Positions 45,889 to 55,659 are shown, numbered from the stretch's first letter. The stretch: DNA of 64,000 bases from Bradyrhizobium manausense (GCF_018130615.1 NZ_JAFCKB010000009.1:124001-188000); one strand, 5' to 3'. Notes: generated by a model from the sequence alone, not told the origin. Program-made: numbers and translations.

Positions 45889-46748
45889 TCCACGAACACG
45901 ACCGTCTTGCGGCCGTTGAGGATGACGCGGTCGTCGAGGTGATAGCGGATCGCCCGCGCCAGCACGCGGCGCTCGATATCGCGGCCCTTGCGGATCAGAT
46001 CTTCCGGCGTATCGCGGTGGCTGATGCGCTCGACGTCCTGATCGATGATCGGACCTTCGTCGAGATCGCGCGTGACGTAATGCGCGGTTGCGCCGATCAG
46101 CTTCACGCCGCGCTCATGGGCCTGGTGATAGGGCTTTGCGCCCTTGAAGCCCGGCAGGAACGAGTGATGGATGTTGATGCAGCGGCCGGACAGCTCGGCC
46201 GACAAATCATCCGACAGGATCTGCATGTAGCGGGCGAGCACCACCAGATCGGTTCCGGTCTTGGCGACGAGATCGAGAATCTGCGCCTCCTGCTCGCTCT
46301 TGGTCTCCCTGGTGACAGGCAGATAGTGGAACGGGATGCCGCCGAAATCGAGCCCGGCATAGACCTCGCGCGGATGGTTGGAGACGATCGCAGCCAAGGT
46401 CATCGGCAATTCGCCGGTGCGCCAGCGATAGAGGATGTCGACCAGGCAGTGGTCGGACTTCGACACCAGCAGCATCACCTTGCGGTGCGCGGCGCGGTCG
46501 CGCATCTGCCACTCCATGCCGAAACGCTCGGCGATCGCGGCAAAGCCGGTCTGGAGCGCGGACAATTCCACGGCAAGATCGGCCGCGGTGAACACGACGC
46601 GCATGAAGAACTTCTTGGTCTCGACGTCGTCGAACTGCTGGGCGTCGAGAATGTTCTGTCCATTATGGGCCAGAAAGGTCGAGACCGCCGAGACGATGCC
46701 GGGGCGATCCGGACAGGACAGGGTCAGAACATATTGATGATCGGGCAT
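45885..46748 (-). CDS. purU: formyltetrahydrofolate deformylase
   Basis: 287 residues, normal for PurU. An N-terminal ACT domain ([27 protein letters not shown]) precedes the formyltransferase-like catalytic domain with [20 protein letters not shown] and DEGPIIDQD, which contain the Asn-His-Asp catalytic set. The enzyme hydrolyses 10-formyl-THF to formate and THF and balances one-carbon pools. ATG 46748 is chosen; the frame to 46811 adds residues outside the family. It links to the SAM-cycle theme of the window only by metabolism, not by operon. Confidence 0.96.
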   Translation of the reverse strand: MPDHQYVLTLSCPDRPGIVSAVSTFLAHNGQNILDAQQFDDVETKKFFMRVVFTAADLAVELSALQTGFAAIAERFGMEWQMRDRAAHRKVMLLVSKSDHCLVDILYRWRTGELPMTLAAIVSNHPREVYAGLDFGGIPFHYLPVTRETKSEQEAQILDLVAKTGTDLVVLARYMQILSDDLSAELSGRCINIHHSFLPGFKGAKPYHQAHERGVKLIGATAHYVTRDLDEGPIIDQDVERISHRDTPEDLIRKGRDIERRVLARAIRYHLDDRVILNGRKTVVFVD

Positions 46749-46851
46749 GGCGCTGACTGAACTTTGGGCAAGGGCCTTGGATAACCTGGATTCGCACCCC
46801 TGCTCTATCACCGGGCGCGTCGCCGGGCCAACCTCTTAGATGACTGCCATG

Positions 46852-47289
46852 TTACCAAGGGCACGATGGCGGCTGTCCCCACCAGCCCGTATTGCGGGCG
46901 CCGACCTCCACGATGCACGTCGGGGGCAGACCGGGCTTTTCGAAGTGATAGAGCAGCCCGTAGCTCTTGCCATCGACCGATACGTAGCGGGCCGCCCGGT
47001 CGGGATCGTTGAATTTGACGCGGGAGCCAAAGTCCACGCTGCTGTCCGCCAGCACCTCAAGGACCACGGCAACGGGGACATCATATTTCTGCAGAACCGG
47101 ATAAAGAGCCGGATAAGCTCCCTTTGCCGTGTAATAGTTGTCCAGAACGCTCATCAGCATGCGTGCGTCGCGAACCCGCGGCTCGAAGAACGCCAGCCGG
47201 TGCAGATACACGTATCCGAAATAGGCAGCCAGGACCGCTACCACAGCGACGGCTATTCTGAGGAACTCTCGCATGGCTTGCTGTATCAT
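46852..47289 (-). CDS. small membrane-anchored protein of unknown function
   Basis: About 145 residues from ATG 47289 (a second ATG at 47274 is possible). An N-terminal hydrophobic anchor (LRIAVAVVAVLAAYFGYVYL) is followed by a periplasmic part, VRDARMLMSVLDNYYTAKGAYPALYP. This recalls the N-terminal helix to loop of pseudopilin-like proteins, without a visible prepilin peptidase site. No family was recognised. It diverges from the HemD-like gene with only 39 bases between starts. Confidence 0.55.
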   Translation of the reverse strand: MIQQAMREFLRIAVAVVAVLAAYFGYVYLHRLAFFEPRVRDARMLMSVLDNYYTAKGAYPALYPVLQKYDVPVAVVLEVLADSSVDFGSRVKFNDPDRAARYVSVDGKSYGLLYHFEKPGLPPTCIVEVGARNTGWWGQPPSCPW

Positions 47290-47328
47290 CGCTGGTGACC
47301 TTGCGCCAATCCCACGCCAGGAGGCAGG

Positions 47329-48198
47329 ATGAAGCGCCCACTGCACCGGAGCACGCCCATGGCCGACCGTTTGACCGGCACCCGCATCCTGATCCTCGAA
47401 ACCCGCGAGGAGGCGCAGTTCTCGAAGCTCCTGGCCGAACAGGGTGCCGAGGTCGTGCAATGTCCGATGTTCGCCATCCAGGATGCGCCGGACCCCGCCC
47501 CGGTCGAGGCCTGGATCCGTCGTACCATCGACAAACCGCTCGACGACCTCGTGCTGATGACCGGCGAAGGCCTGCGGCGGATCATGAAGCTCGCGCGCAT
47601 CCGCGCGTTGGACCAGGCCTTTGTCGGGGCGCTCGCCAAATCGCGAAAATTCACCCGCGGCCCGAAGCCCGGCAAGGCGTTACGCGAAATCTCGCTCGAG
47701 GCGCAGCAGACCACCGAGAAACCGACCACTGAGGGCGTGATCGAGATGCTCGCCAGGCTTGACTTGAAGGGACATCGCCTCGGCCTTCAGCTTTATCCGG
47801 ACAAGGACCACAGCGCACTGACCGGCGCACTGGCCGCGCAAGGCGCCGAGGTCGACACCGTGTTGCCCTATGCCTATGACTCGAGGGCTGCGGACGCCAA
47901 CATCGTCGCCGCCATCGATGACATGGCGGAGGGACGCATCGATTCCATCGCGCTCACCAATCTCGGCCAGGTCCGCCGGCTGATCGAGGCGGCCCAGGCG
48001 CATGGCAGCGAGGCGAAGCTGCGCGCGGGACTCGAGCGGACACTGATCGCCTCAGTCGGACCGGCAGTCTCGGGCGAACTCGCCGCGCATGGTTTGCGCA
48101 CCGACATCTCGCCCCCGGACGAGGCCTATTTCATGCGGCCGCTGATCTCGGCGATGGCAGCGGCGCTGGCGGAGAAACGGCCGAGGACGGCGAGCTGA
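47329..48198 (+). CDS. uroporphyrinogen-III synthase family (HemD-like) protein
   Basis: 289 residues. Two alternating alpha/beta domains are readable: GTRILILETREEAQFSKLLAEQGAEV opens the first, HRLGLQLYPDKDHSALTGALAAQGAEVDTVLPYAYD opens the second, and DSIALTNLGQVRRLIEA and LIASVGPAVSGELAAHGL are characteristic. HemD closes hydroxymethylbilane to uroporphyrinogen III, but no other heme gene is near and several bacteria carry paralogues, so the enzyme role is not certain. AGGAGG lies four bases before ATG 47329; ATG 47359 is an alternative start. Confidence 0.8.
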   Translation: MKRPLHRSTPMADRLTGTRILILETREEAQFSKLLAEQGAEVVQCPMFAIQDAPDPAPVEAWIRRTIDKPLDDLVLMTGEGLRRIMKLARIRALDQAFVGALAKSRKFTRGPKPGKALREISLEAQQTTEKPTTEGVIEMLARLDLKGHRLGLQLYPDKDHSALTGALAAQGAEVDTVLPYAYDSRAADANIVAAIDDMAEGRIDSIALTNLGQVRRLIEAAQAHGSEAKLRAGLERTLIASVGPAVSGELAAHGLRTDISPPDEAYFMRPLISAMAAALAEKRPRTAS

Positions 48199-48209
48199 TC
48201 TTCTTTGGG

Positions 48210-48890
48210 TTAGCTTGCCACTTGTGAGACGGCCGACATCAGCTCCTGATGGCTCGGCGCTCCGAACATGCGCTGGCCGCCGTCCGGAACCTCGGTAAAC
48301 GTCCAGCGCACGATCCCTTCCCGATCGAGCAGGAACTGGCCGAACAGCTGGCCTGTGCCGCTCGCCGCCATGCGTTGATCGGCTTCGGTCATCTCGTAGC
48401 CGTCCTTGTTGTTGAGATACTCGGCGGCCGCAGGCCGGTTCATCGGGCCGGGCAATTCGCCGGGCATGTCGACTTGCATGCTCATGACGACGCCCATGGC
48501 GACCTTGCGCGGCCACTCGGTCTCGTTTTCCGTGAACTCGAGATTGGGCAGGCCGAACGCGCGATGCGAGAGCCGCTCGGGGTCGGACGCTGCGAGCAGG
48601 TTGGGCAGAGGATGATAGCGGAAGTAGAGCCGCGCCCGGTCGGTCGGCGTATTGACGACCGTGAGACTTTCGACGCCCTTTCCGCGCAGCGCGCCGTCAA
48701 GCTGGGCCTGCGCCGCGATATGGCGCCGGCAGAACGGGCAGTGCAAGCCCCTGAACAAGCCGACCAATATCGGACTATGCCCGCGGTAATCCTCGAGCGC
48801 GATCTTTCCTGTGCGTGTGATGGCATCCAGCACGACGTTCGGTGCGCGATCGCCCGGTTGAAGCGGTCCATCGACATCACGGCCTGACAT
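48210..48890 (-). CDS. peroxiredoxin/redoxin-family protein
   Basis: 226 residues, thioredoxin fold of the AhpC/TSA group. ILVGLFRGLHCPFCRRHIAAQA contains a CPFC active site, with a first Cys in the peroxidatic position. LFGQFLLDREGIVRWTFTEV is the usual downstream strand region. It probably reduces peroxides or disulfides with thiol donors. It starts 21 bases upstream of... the cyclase gene's stop, on the same strand, so both may be read together with the cyclase gene first. The electron donor is unknown. Confidence 0.8.
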   Translation of the reverse strand: MSGRDVDGPLQPGDRAPNVVLDAITRTGKIALEDYRGHSPILVGLFRGLHCPFCRRHIAAQAQLDGALRGKGVESLTVVNTPTDRARLYFRYHPLPNLLAASDPERLSHRAFGLPNLEFTENETEWPRKVAMGVVMSMQVDMPGELPGPMNRPAAAEYLNNKDGYEMTEADQRMAASGTGQLFGQFLLDREGIVRWTFTEVPDGGQRMFGAPSHQELMSAVSQVAS

Positions 48891-48911
48891 GGTTGAACTC
48901 CCTCATATTGG

Positions 48912-51900
48912 CTAGTCAAGAAACGGCAGTACGATCAGCCCTGCGGGATCGAGCCCGTGCCGGTTACAGACATCATGGGCCATCGCGAAATAACGCTCGG
49001 CCTCCGGCATGTCGCCTCGATCAAGGTTCAAGGTCGCAAGACCATCATAGCACGGAAAAAGCTGCTGCGGCTCACCGGTCTCAGTCGCGACCTCGATCGC
49101 CTCGTGGTAGCAGCGCGCGGCCAGATCGGGCCGGAAATGGCATTGGTGGATCTGCCCGAGCACGATCAAGGGTACCGGCAGATGCTCGCGCTGATCGAGC
49201 GCACGGTCAATCTCGATCGCCTTTTCGGCAGCCGGAACACCCTCGCCGCTACACCGGTCCGTGAATGTGCAACAGGCAACGGCATAATTCGCAAGGAGGC
49301 GCGCCACAAAGCCGAGATCGCCGATACGATGCGCGACATCGAGCCCGCGCCGGCAGACCTCGATGGCTCGCGCCGGATCGACCAGCGTGTAGAGCACGCC
49401 AAGGTTGGTGTAGCCGCGACACTCCACGTTGAGGAGGCCTGCGGCTTCCGCTGCCGCGACACTTTGCTCCACCTCGCGCACCGCCTCCGGGTATCGTCCA
49501 AGCCGCGCCAGCGCGACCCCCTTGGTATTGAGGGCCTCCGCAATGGCACGAGCCGCTTCGAGCCCGACCCGCTCGTCCGCGTCCGGCGGTACAGACCGGG
49601 CATAGCCGAGCGCCTCGTCTGCCCATCTTGCGGCGGCGACGTGATCACCCACGCGAAAGGCGAGACGACCGCGCTCTTGCAAGAGGTGCGCCCATTCGAT
49701 CGGCGCGTCGGTCCCGCCAAGCCGCTCAGCCGCATCTGCGTAGTGCGTTTCCGCCCTGACGCGCTTGCCGGCGTCCCAAAACAACTGGCCGAGCTTGCGA
49801 AGAATCCGCGCTTCGCCGATGCGCTCCTCCGCCGTGCGGTGTCCCTCCAGCGCACATCGATAATGCTCCTCGGCCGTACTTCGGCGCCCGGCCACGCGGC
49901 AGAGGTCGGCAATGCGCTCGTGCAGGACGAGGCGTTCCGGCTCTCCTTCACTGCCGGCCGACAACACGGCAAGGGACTGCTGGTAGAAGCGAAGCGCATC
50001 GTCATTGGCATAGCTGGCGCCTGCGCGATCACCGGCCACGCGCAGATAGCGCGCGCCTTTCGGCTTGCTCGCGCTCAGACTGAAGTGATGTCCGAGCAGG
50101 ATGAGATCTTCGAGGCGCTCGGGCTCGTTGCCATGGAGCCGCTCCAGTGCGGCACCAATCCTTCCATGAAGCTCGATCCGCCGCTGCAGAAGCAGATTTT
50201 GATAGATCACGTCCTGAAGCAGGGTTTGCGTGAAGCGGTAGGTCCGCAACGAAATCGAGTTCGATCCCGCGATCTCCTCGATGATTTCCGCGTCGCACAG
50301 AAGTTCGAGCCCGACCTCGACCCTTGCCGGCTCGGTTGCCGCCGCAGCGAGAGCCGCGACATCAAAACGCGGACCGATCACCGCCGCTTCCTGTGCCAGG
50401 TGGCGCACCTGATGCGGCAACCGGTCGAGGCGCGCCAGCAACAACGCCTGAATGCTCGCCGGAATATCGGCGGCGGCATCATCGGACGTTATCCGCCACT
50501 GCGCGCCGTCGCGCCCCAAGGTGCCGGCTTCGATGAGGCCGCGTATGATCTCCTCGAGGAAAAGCGGATTGCCGCCGGCGCGGTCGAGGATGCGACTGAA
50601 CAGACGCCCCGGCGGTTCGCACCAGCCCTGACTGAAGTAGGCCGCGAGCAGCCTTTGTCCATCAGCATCGCCGAGCTGAGGCAGCCGAAGGGTTGTGTGA
50701 CTGATCCTGCTCGAGCCGAACTGATCCAGTTCCAGCATCGGCCGATGCGTAAACAGCAGCATCAGGCGCGTCCGCTCCAGCCGGTCCGTCAGGAACCGCA
50801 ACGCTTCAAGCGACACCGCATCAGCCCAATGCAGGTCCTCGACGATGATCAACAGCGGCGACAGGGCCAGGCGGCGTTCGAAGACGGTGCGAATCGCGAA
50901 GAATATCTGCCGGCGGAGCTGTTCGGGCTCGACATGCCTGAGCGCGGCGTTGGGGTCGCCGAGGCCGAGCACGTGCAGATAGAGGGGCATCAGGCGGTCG
51001 GCCTCGTCGGTCGCGAGGCCAAGCTCCGCCAGCGCTTCGGCGACTTTCGCCTCCGCCTCTGTGGCGCCGGCCTTCTGCGCGATGCCATAGGCGCTGCGCA
51101 GCACGGCGGCGAGCGCGCCGTAGGATTGTTCGCCGAGCGGCGAGCAAGCTGCCTGCCGGATCGCCACGCCTGCGAAACGATCCTCGTCGCGGATGCGGGC
51201 GATGAATTCGCTGACCAGGCGCGTTTTCCCGATGCCGGCTTCACCGACCAGCCGCACCAGTTGAGCCGCGCCGCCGCACGCCAGATCAAGGCTGCCCATC
51301 ATGCGCGCAACCTCGGCGTCACGGCCGATCAGCGGCGCATTGAGGCCCAGCATGTCGAGGCCTCGCGCCGCACGGGGTGTATCGAGCGGCTCCTTCAGAC
51401 GGTGGACCAATACGCTGCCCATCTTGCCCTTGAGCGAGACGTCGCCAAGCGAGTCGTAGGAGAACGCATGCCGCGTCAGACGGTGGGTCAACGGTCCGAC
51501 CAGCACCTCGCCCGGAGCCGCCATCGACTGCAGTCGCTGGGCGGTATTCACCGTATCGCCGGTCACCGAATAGGATTTGGCAGCGCCCACACCGAGCCCG
51601 CCCGCGACGACGTGTCCGGTGTTGATGCCGACATGGAGCTGAAGCGGTGAACCGGCATACGCCTTCGCACGTTCGCTGAGGCGCGCCGTCCGCCCGATCA
51701 TGTCGAGGGCAGCGCGGACCGCCCGCTCCGGATCGTCCTCGTGCGCCGTCGGCGCACCAAACAGGGCAAGCAGCGCATCGCCGATGAATTTGTCCACGAA
51801 ACCGCCAAAGCCTTGCACCGCGGCCGTCAACTCCTCGAACAATTCGTTTTGGAGCGACTGCATGACCTCTGGATCGAGCCGCTCGCTCATCGCGGTAAAG

Positions 51901-52232
51901 CCACTGAGATCGGCAAACAGCACGGTGATGGTGCGGCGGTTCGCTTCGCCCTCGACCTCACCCGAGCGAGGCCCAAATTCGGCTTGAGCCTCCGCCCTCG
52001 GCACGAGCGGCGGAGAGGAGGAACGGATCGGAGCGGTCGTCGGGCTCGTCCGCGCCGATGCCTGGCCGCCTGCAGGGACCTCGCAGACGAGGACGCCGCA
52101 CTTCGGGCAATAGGCGAAATCCGGCGCGCATGGAAAGCCGCAGCCAGGGCATGCGTTCGGCTGCTTCGTGCCGCACTTCGGGCAGAAGGCAAAGCCGCTC
52201 TGGACCTCGAAACCGCAACCCGAGCACTTCAT
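48912..52232 (-). CDS. zinc-ribbon / class III adenylate cyclase / STAND-type ATPase / TPR regulatory protein
   Basis: 1106 residues. Two zinc ribbons at the N-terminus (CSGCGFEVQSGFAFCPKCG at 3-21 and CPGCGFPCAPDFAYCPKCG at 28-46) precede a class III cyclase domain from about residue 99 (TVLFADLSGFTAMSERLDP, then FVDKFIGDALLALFG, both with metal-binding Asp). An AAA/STAND ATPase follows with Walker A VGEAGIGKTRLV and Walker B LLIIVEDLHWAD. The C-terminal third is TPR-like helices. Such proteins couple cyclic nucleotide synthesis with a MalT-like switch. ATG 52232 begins at the first zinc ribbon; the frame to 52445 lacks homology. The signal is unknown. Confidence 0.9.
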   Translation of the reverse strand: MKCSGCGFEVQSGFAFCPKCGTKQPNACPGCGFPCAPDFAYCPKCGVLVCEVPAGGQASARTSPTTAPIRSSSPPLVPRAEAQAEFGPRSGEVEGEANRRTITVLFADLSGFTAMSERLDPEVMQSLQNELFEELTAAVQGFGGFVDKFIGDALLALFGAPTAHEDDPERAVRAALDMIGRTARLSERAKAYAGSPLQLHVGINTGHVVAGGLGVGAAKSYSVTGDTVNTAQRLQSMAAPGEVLVGPLTHRLTRHAFSYDSLGDVSLKGKMGSVLVHRLKEPLDTPRAARGLDMLGLNAPLIGRDAEVARMMGSLDLACGGAAQLVRLVGEAGIGKTRLVSEFIARIRDEDRFAGVAIRQAACSPLGEQSYGALAAVLRSAYGIAQKAGATEAEAKVAEALAELGLATDEADRLMPLYLHVLGLGDPNAALRHVEPEQLRRQIFFAIRTVFERRLALSPLLIIVEDLHWADAVSLEALRFLTDRLERTRLMLLFTHRPMLELDQFGSSRISHTTLRLPQLGDADGQRLLAAYFSQGWCEPPGRLFSRILDRAGGNPLFLEEIIRGLIEAGTLGRDGAQWRITSDDAAADIPASIQALLLARLDRLPHQVRHLAQEAAVIGPRFDVAALAAAATEPARVEVGLELLCDAEIIEEIAGSNSISLRTYRFTQTLLQDVIYQNLLLQRRIELHGRIGAALERLHGNEPERLEDLILLGHHFSLSASKPKGARYLRVAGDRAGASYANDDALRFYQQSLAVLSAGSEGEPERLVLHERIADLCRVAGRRSTAEEHYRCALEGHRTAEERIGEARILRKLGQLFWDAGKRVRAETHYADAAERLGGTDAPIEWAHLLQERGRLAFRVGDHVAAARWADEALGYARSVPPDADERVGLEAARAIAEALNTKGVALARLGRYPEAVREVEQSVAAAEAAGLLNVECRGYTNLGVLYTLVDPARAIEVCRRGLDVAHRIGDLGFVARLLANYAVACCTFTDRCSGEGVPAAEKAIEIDRALDQREHLPVPLIVLGQIHQCHFRPDLAARCYHEAIEVATETGEPQQLFPCYDGLATLNLDRGDMPEAERYFAMAHDVCNRHGLDPAGLIVLPFLD

Positions 52233-52532
52233 GGCCCAAGACCTCGCGGAAGCCGCGATGGCGCGATCTGCTGGGCCATACCGGATGGCCCACGATGTGG
52301 GCCAGAATGGCCTCGGCGAGGCGGAAGAGCAAGCGGGCGACCGGTCTACCCCCTCCCAGCAACAGGTCCAACGGCGCGGCGATGCTGCGGGTGCACTGGC
52401 GCATAGTACGTCGCCGGCAAGCATGGCCGCATGCAGTGGCACCAATTGACACCCGCATCGCCGGTACTACCCTGCTGAGGAAATGACAAATAAGAAGAGT
52501 AAGGGAATCGCCGTGACAGGCGTCATCGCGTT
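52233..52532. promoter_or_regulatory. 300-base divergent control region between the cyclase and MFS genes
   Basis: No gene was seen. On the plus strand TTGACA (52446-52451) is followed after 16 bases by TACCCT (52468-52473), a weak candidate promoter for the MFS gene. A/T-rich AAATGACAAATAAGAAGAG follows. A promoter for the cyclase gene on the minus strand was not identified. Confidence 0.35.
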
Positions 52533-53789
52533 GTGAGCCCAGCCGCACGGCGTTCGGCGCTCGCACCATTCCGCATCCGCAACTATCGCTTTCAGTGGCC
52601 GTCGGACTTGCTCACCTCCTGGGCGTTCGAGATCGAGACGCTGGTGCTCGGCTGGTACATCCTGGTCGAGACAGGCTCGGTGCTGCTGCTCACCATACTG
52701 GCGTCGCTGCAATATGTCGGAACGCTGATTGCTCCGGTGCTCGGGATGGTCGGTGATCGCATGGGTCACCGCGATCTTCTTGTCGTGCTGCGTCTCACCT
52801 ATACCGTCCTCGCCTCGACCATCATGGTGCTGGCGCTGACCGGGCATCTGGCGCCGTTCAAGGTGATGATCATCGTGACGATCATGGGCCTGATCCGCTC
52901 CTCGGATCTCGGCCTTCGCAGCGCACTTCTCGCCGACATCATGCCGGCCGAGCTGTTGGTGGGGGCGATCAGCCTGTCACGCACGACCCAGGACAGCGCG
53001 CGCATCGCCGGGGCGCTGACGGGAGCCGGACTGTTCGCGACCTTCGGGATCGGCAAGGTCTATGCAGTGATCGCCTGCCTGTATGTCGTGGCCGCCCTCC
53101 TGATGCTGTGCCTGACCCGGCCGGCAAAGTCCGCCGCGCATCGCGCGGCTGGGAGCCATTCGGGCTCGCGACTGCTGCGTGATCTCAAGGAAGGCATCGT
53201 GTATTCCTGGAACGGGCCGGCAATGCTGGCCGCGCTTTGCGTCGCGTTCCTTGTCAATCTCACCGCGTTTCCGCTGACCAATGGATTGCTGCCCTACATC
53301 GCGCGCGACATCTTTCATACCGACCAGACCGGCCTCGGTTATCTCTCGGCGAGCTTCGCCTTGGGCTCGCTGATCGGCTCCGTCACGCTAAGCCTGGTCG
53401 GCGGCCTGCGCATTGCCCGGCTGCTGATCGGCGCCACGCTGGCCTGGTACACGCTGCTGCTGGTGTTCGTCGAAATCAAGACCATGCCCGTGGCCATGGC
53501 TTGCCTCGTGCTGGCCGGCATCGCCCAGAGCCTGTCGATGATCTCGGCTGCCGTGATCCTGATGCGGACCGCCAGCGCGCACCTGCGCGGGCGCGTCATG
53601 GGCGTGCGCATGATGGTGATCTACGGTCTGCCGATCGGATTGCTCGCGGCCGGCAGCCTGATCGACCTCATCGGCTTTTCGGCGACGGGGTCGCTCTACG
53701 CCGCCGGAGGCTTCATCGCGATGCTGGCCATCGCGATCCGCTGGCGCGCCGACCTCTGGCCGGTGCACGCGCCCGCCAATGCCCGCTAG
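52533..53789 (+). CDS. MFS transporter, EntS/MFS_3-like
   Basis: 418 residues, about eleven to twelve membrane segments. FRIRNYRFQWPSDLLTSWAFEIE and GMVGDRMGHRDLLVVLR (the conserved loop 2-3 motif) are typical of the MFS_3 / EntS group, which exports siderophores or drugs. The start codon is GTG 52533. The gene faces away from the cyclase gene and is followed by the convergent Crp/Fnr-type gene, 36 bases beyond its stop. Substrate not assigned. Confidence 0.85.
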   Translation: MSPAARRSALAPFRIRNYRFQWPSDLLTSWAFEIETLVLGWYILVETGSVLLLTILASLQYVGTLIAPVLGMVGDRMGHRDLLVVLRLTYTVLASTIMVLALTGHLAPFKVMIIVTIMGLIRSSDLGLRSALLADIMPAELLVGAISLSRTTQDSARIAGALTGAGLFATFGIGKVYAVIACLYVVAALLMLCLTRPAKSAAHRAAGSHSGSRLLRDLKEGIVYSWNGPAMLAALCVAFLVNLTAFPLTNGLLPYIARDIFHTDQTGLGYLSASFALGSLIGSVTLSLVGGLRIARLLIGATLAWYTLLLVFVEIKTMPVAMACLVLAGIAQSLSMISAAVILMRTASAHLRGRVMGVRMMVIYGLPIGLLAAGSLIDLIGFSATGSLYAAGGFIAMLAIAIRWRADLWPVHAPANAR

Positions 53790-53809
53790 GGCCCCGTTCC
53801 GATAAATCG

Positions 53810-53828
53810 TTCGCTCGAAAACGCTCTA
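53810..53828. repeat. partial copy of the GCGTTTTC cruciform element
   Basis: The minus-strand sequence GAGCGTTTTCGAGCGAA matches the left part of the full element at 62221-62275. It overlaps the TAG stop of the Crp/Fnr-type gene. Confidence 0.6.
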
Positions 53829-54500
53829 ATCCCCGTAGCCGCGCAGCCGCTCGACATTGAGGATGGTGACGCCACCGTATTCGAGGCGCAGCAGCCCCTC
53901 CTTCTCGAGCCGGTTCAGCGCGCGATTGGCGTTCTGGCGCGACATGCCGGAGAGCGCCCCGATCTCCTCCTGGGTGATCTCCAGATGCGCAGTCGATTCC
54001 GGATAGAGGATCGGGTTGAACAGCGAGGCAATGCTCCGGGCAAGCCGAGAGGTCGCATCCAGCGTCCGGTTGACCTCGAGCATGCCAATGAACTGGCCGA
54101 GCCGCTCGTTGAGCTGGCGCACCAGGAAGCGGTTGAAGCCGACGCTGTTCTCGAACAGCCACATGAAGGCGCTGCGCTCCATCAGGGCGACGCGGCTGAC
54201 GCGCAGCGCGACCACGTCGTAGCGGCGCAGCTCGTTCTTGAGCACGCTGCCCTCGCCGAACCAGGCGCCCGCCGTAAGCCCCGCAAGGCTCGTCTCCTTG
54301 CCGTCGCGCGAGACCCCGCCCATGCGGGCGAGGCCGCTCACCATGCCGGCCCAATAATCGAACTTGTCGCCGCGCATGAACACGGTCTCGCCGGTGCCGT
54401 AGGACCGCTCTGTGATCCCGGCGCGGGCGACCTCGATCTCCGCCGGCGTGAGCTCGCGCGACCACGCGGCGACGCGCTTCAGTTGATCCTCTGAAATCAT
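53826..54500 (-). CDS. Crp/Fnr-family transcriptional regulator
   Basis: 224 residues. A cyclic-nucleotide-binding-like beta-barrel (about residues 15-125) and dimerisation helix precede a winged HTH (ITQEEIGALSGMSRQNANRALNRLEKEGLL, about 172-202). In the phosphate-binding cassette GEGSVLKNELRRYDVVAL the Arg-Ser/Thr-Ala of true cAMP binders is not conserved, so the ligand may differ. The protein has no cysteine, so it cannot hold an FNR-type iron-sulfur cluster. It diverges from the second liv operon across 337 bases and is a good candidate for its regulator. Confidence 0.87.
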   Translation of the reverse strand: MISEDQLKRVAAWSRELTPAEIEVARAGITERSYGTGETVFMRGDKFDYWAGMVSGLARMGGVSRDGKETSLAGLTAGAWFGEGSVLKNELRRYDVVALRVSRVALMERSAFMWLFENSVGFNRFLVRQLNERLGQFIGMLEVNRTLDATSRLARSIASLFNPILYPESTAHLEITQEEIGALSGMSRQNANRALNRLEKEGLLRLEYGGVTILNVERLRGYGD

Positions 54501-54837
54501 GACCCCGAAGCCAGCCGCACCGTTTCGTCACCCCATCCGCCTGCTGCACTGCAGCACGATCGTTCCGACCACCATCCTACGAAAGATGGATGTGGCTGCC
54601 GCCCGAAAAACTTTGTCGCAGAATTGTCAGGCCGGAGACATTTCAAAATAGCGCTTTCCCCTATTGAGAGCCACCTCGGGTGTTGCGGCTTTTGATCCCA
54701 AACGGGTGCGAAAGTGGCGCGGCTCCGGTCGGGACCATGTGCTGCATGGCCTCACCGGCACGACCGTACTAGGATCGCCCGAGAGGAACGGACGAAGAGC
54801 GCCGCTGAACGCGCCATCACCGGGAGGGATTTGTTTG
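54501..54837. promoter_or_regulatory. 337-base divergent region upstream of the second liv operon
   Basis: No gene was seen. It should hold the promoters of the Crp/Fnr-type regulator and livG. A canonical CRP (TGTGA-N6-TCACA) or FNR (TTGAT-N4-ATCAA) box was not found by eye. A GGGAGG ribosome-binding site lies near the right end (54822-54827). Confidence 0.5.
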
Positions 54838-55659
54838 GTGGCTACCAGTCTCGAAGTGCGCGGCGTGTCCCTGCGGTTCGGCGGCGTCCGCGCGCTGACC
54901 GATGTCAGCTTTGCCATCAGGGAAGGCGAGCTGTTCTCGATCATCGGTCCCAACGGCGCCGGCAAGACCTCGATCGTGAACTGTATTTCCGGTCGCTACA
55001 AGCCGACCGAAGGCCAGCTGTTCTACCAGGGCAGTGACATCACCGGCCTGACGCCGAATGCGCGCCCCAAACTCGGCATCGGCCGCACCTTCCAGAACCT
55101 CGCCCTGTTCCACCACATGAGCGTGCTCGACAACATCATGGTCGGCCGCCATCACCTGCTGAAGAACAATTTCCTCACGGGCTCGCTGTACTGGCTCACC
55201 GGCGCGCGCAAGGAAGAGCTCGAACATCGCCGCAAGGTCGAGGAGATCATCGACTTCCTCGATCTCCAGTCGGTGCGGAAAGCGCAAGCCGGCACCCTCT
55301 CCTACGGCCTGCGCAAGCGCGTCGAGCTCGCCCGTGCCATGGCACTGGAGCCGCGCCTCATCCTCCTCGACGAGCCGATGGCCGGCATGAACTTCGAGGA
55401 GAAGGAGGACATGGCCCGCTACATCGTCGATCTCAACGAGGAGTTCGGCATGACGGTGGTGATGATCGAGCATGACATGGGCGTGGTGATGGATATCTCC
55501 CATCGCGTCATGGTGCTGGATTTCGGCAAGAAGATCGCCGAAGGCGATCCGGCCGCTGTGCTCGCCGATCCCCACGTCAAGCGTGCCTATCTCGGTGAAG
55601 AGGACGAGGTGCTCACTGATCCCGACGACAAGCCCGAGGCTCCGGAGTGCGCCGCATGA
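54838..55659 (+). CDS. livG: branched-chain amino-acid type ABC transporter ATP-binding protein LivG
   Basis: 273 residues from GTG 54838, set by GGGAGG about ten bases upstream; the frame from 54664 is non-coding in character. Walker A is IIGPNGAGKTSIVNCISG, signature TLSYGLRKRVELARAMA, Walker B RLILLDEPMAGMNFEE, H-loop MIEHDMGVV. This subtype is the one usually found next to acyl-CoA-ligase genes, and the ligase start overlaps its stop as ATGA. Confidence 0.93.
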   Translation: MATSLEVRGVSLRFGGVRALTDVSFAIREGELFSIIGPNGAGKTSIVNCISGRYKPTEGQLFYQGSDITGLTPNARPKLGIGRTFQNLALFHHMSVLDNIMVGRHHLLKNNFLTGSLYWLTGARKEELEHRRKVEEIIDFLDLQSVRKAQAGTLSYGLRKRVELARAMALEPRLILLDEPMAGMNFEEKEDMARYIVDLNEEFGMTVVMIEHDMGVVMDISHRVMVLDFGKKIAEGDPAAVLADPHVKRAYLGEEDEVLTDPDDKPEAPECAA

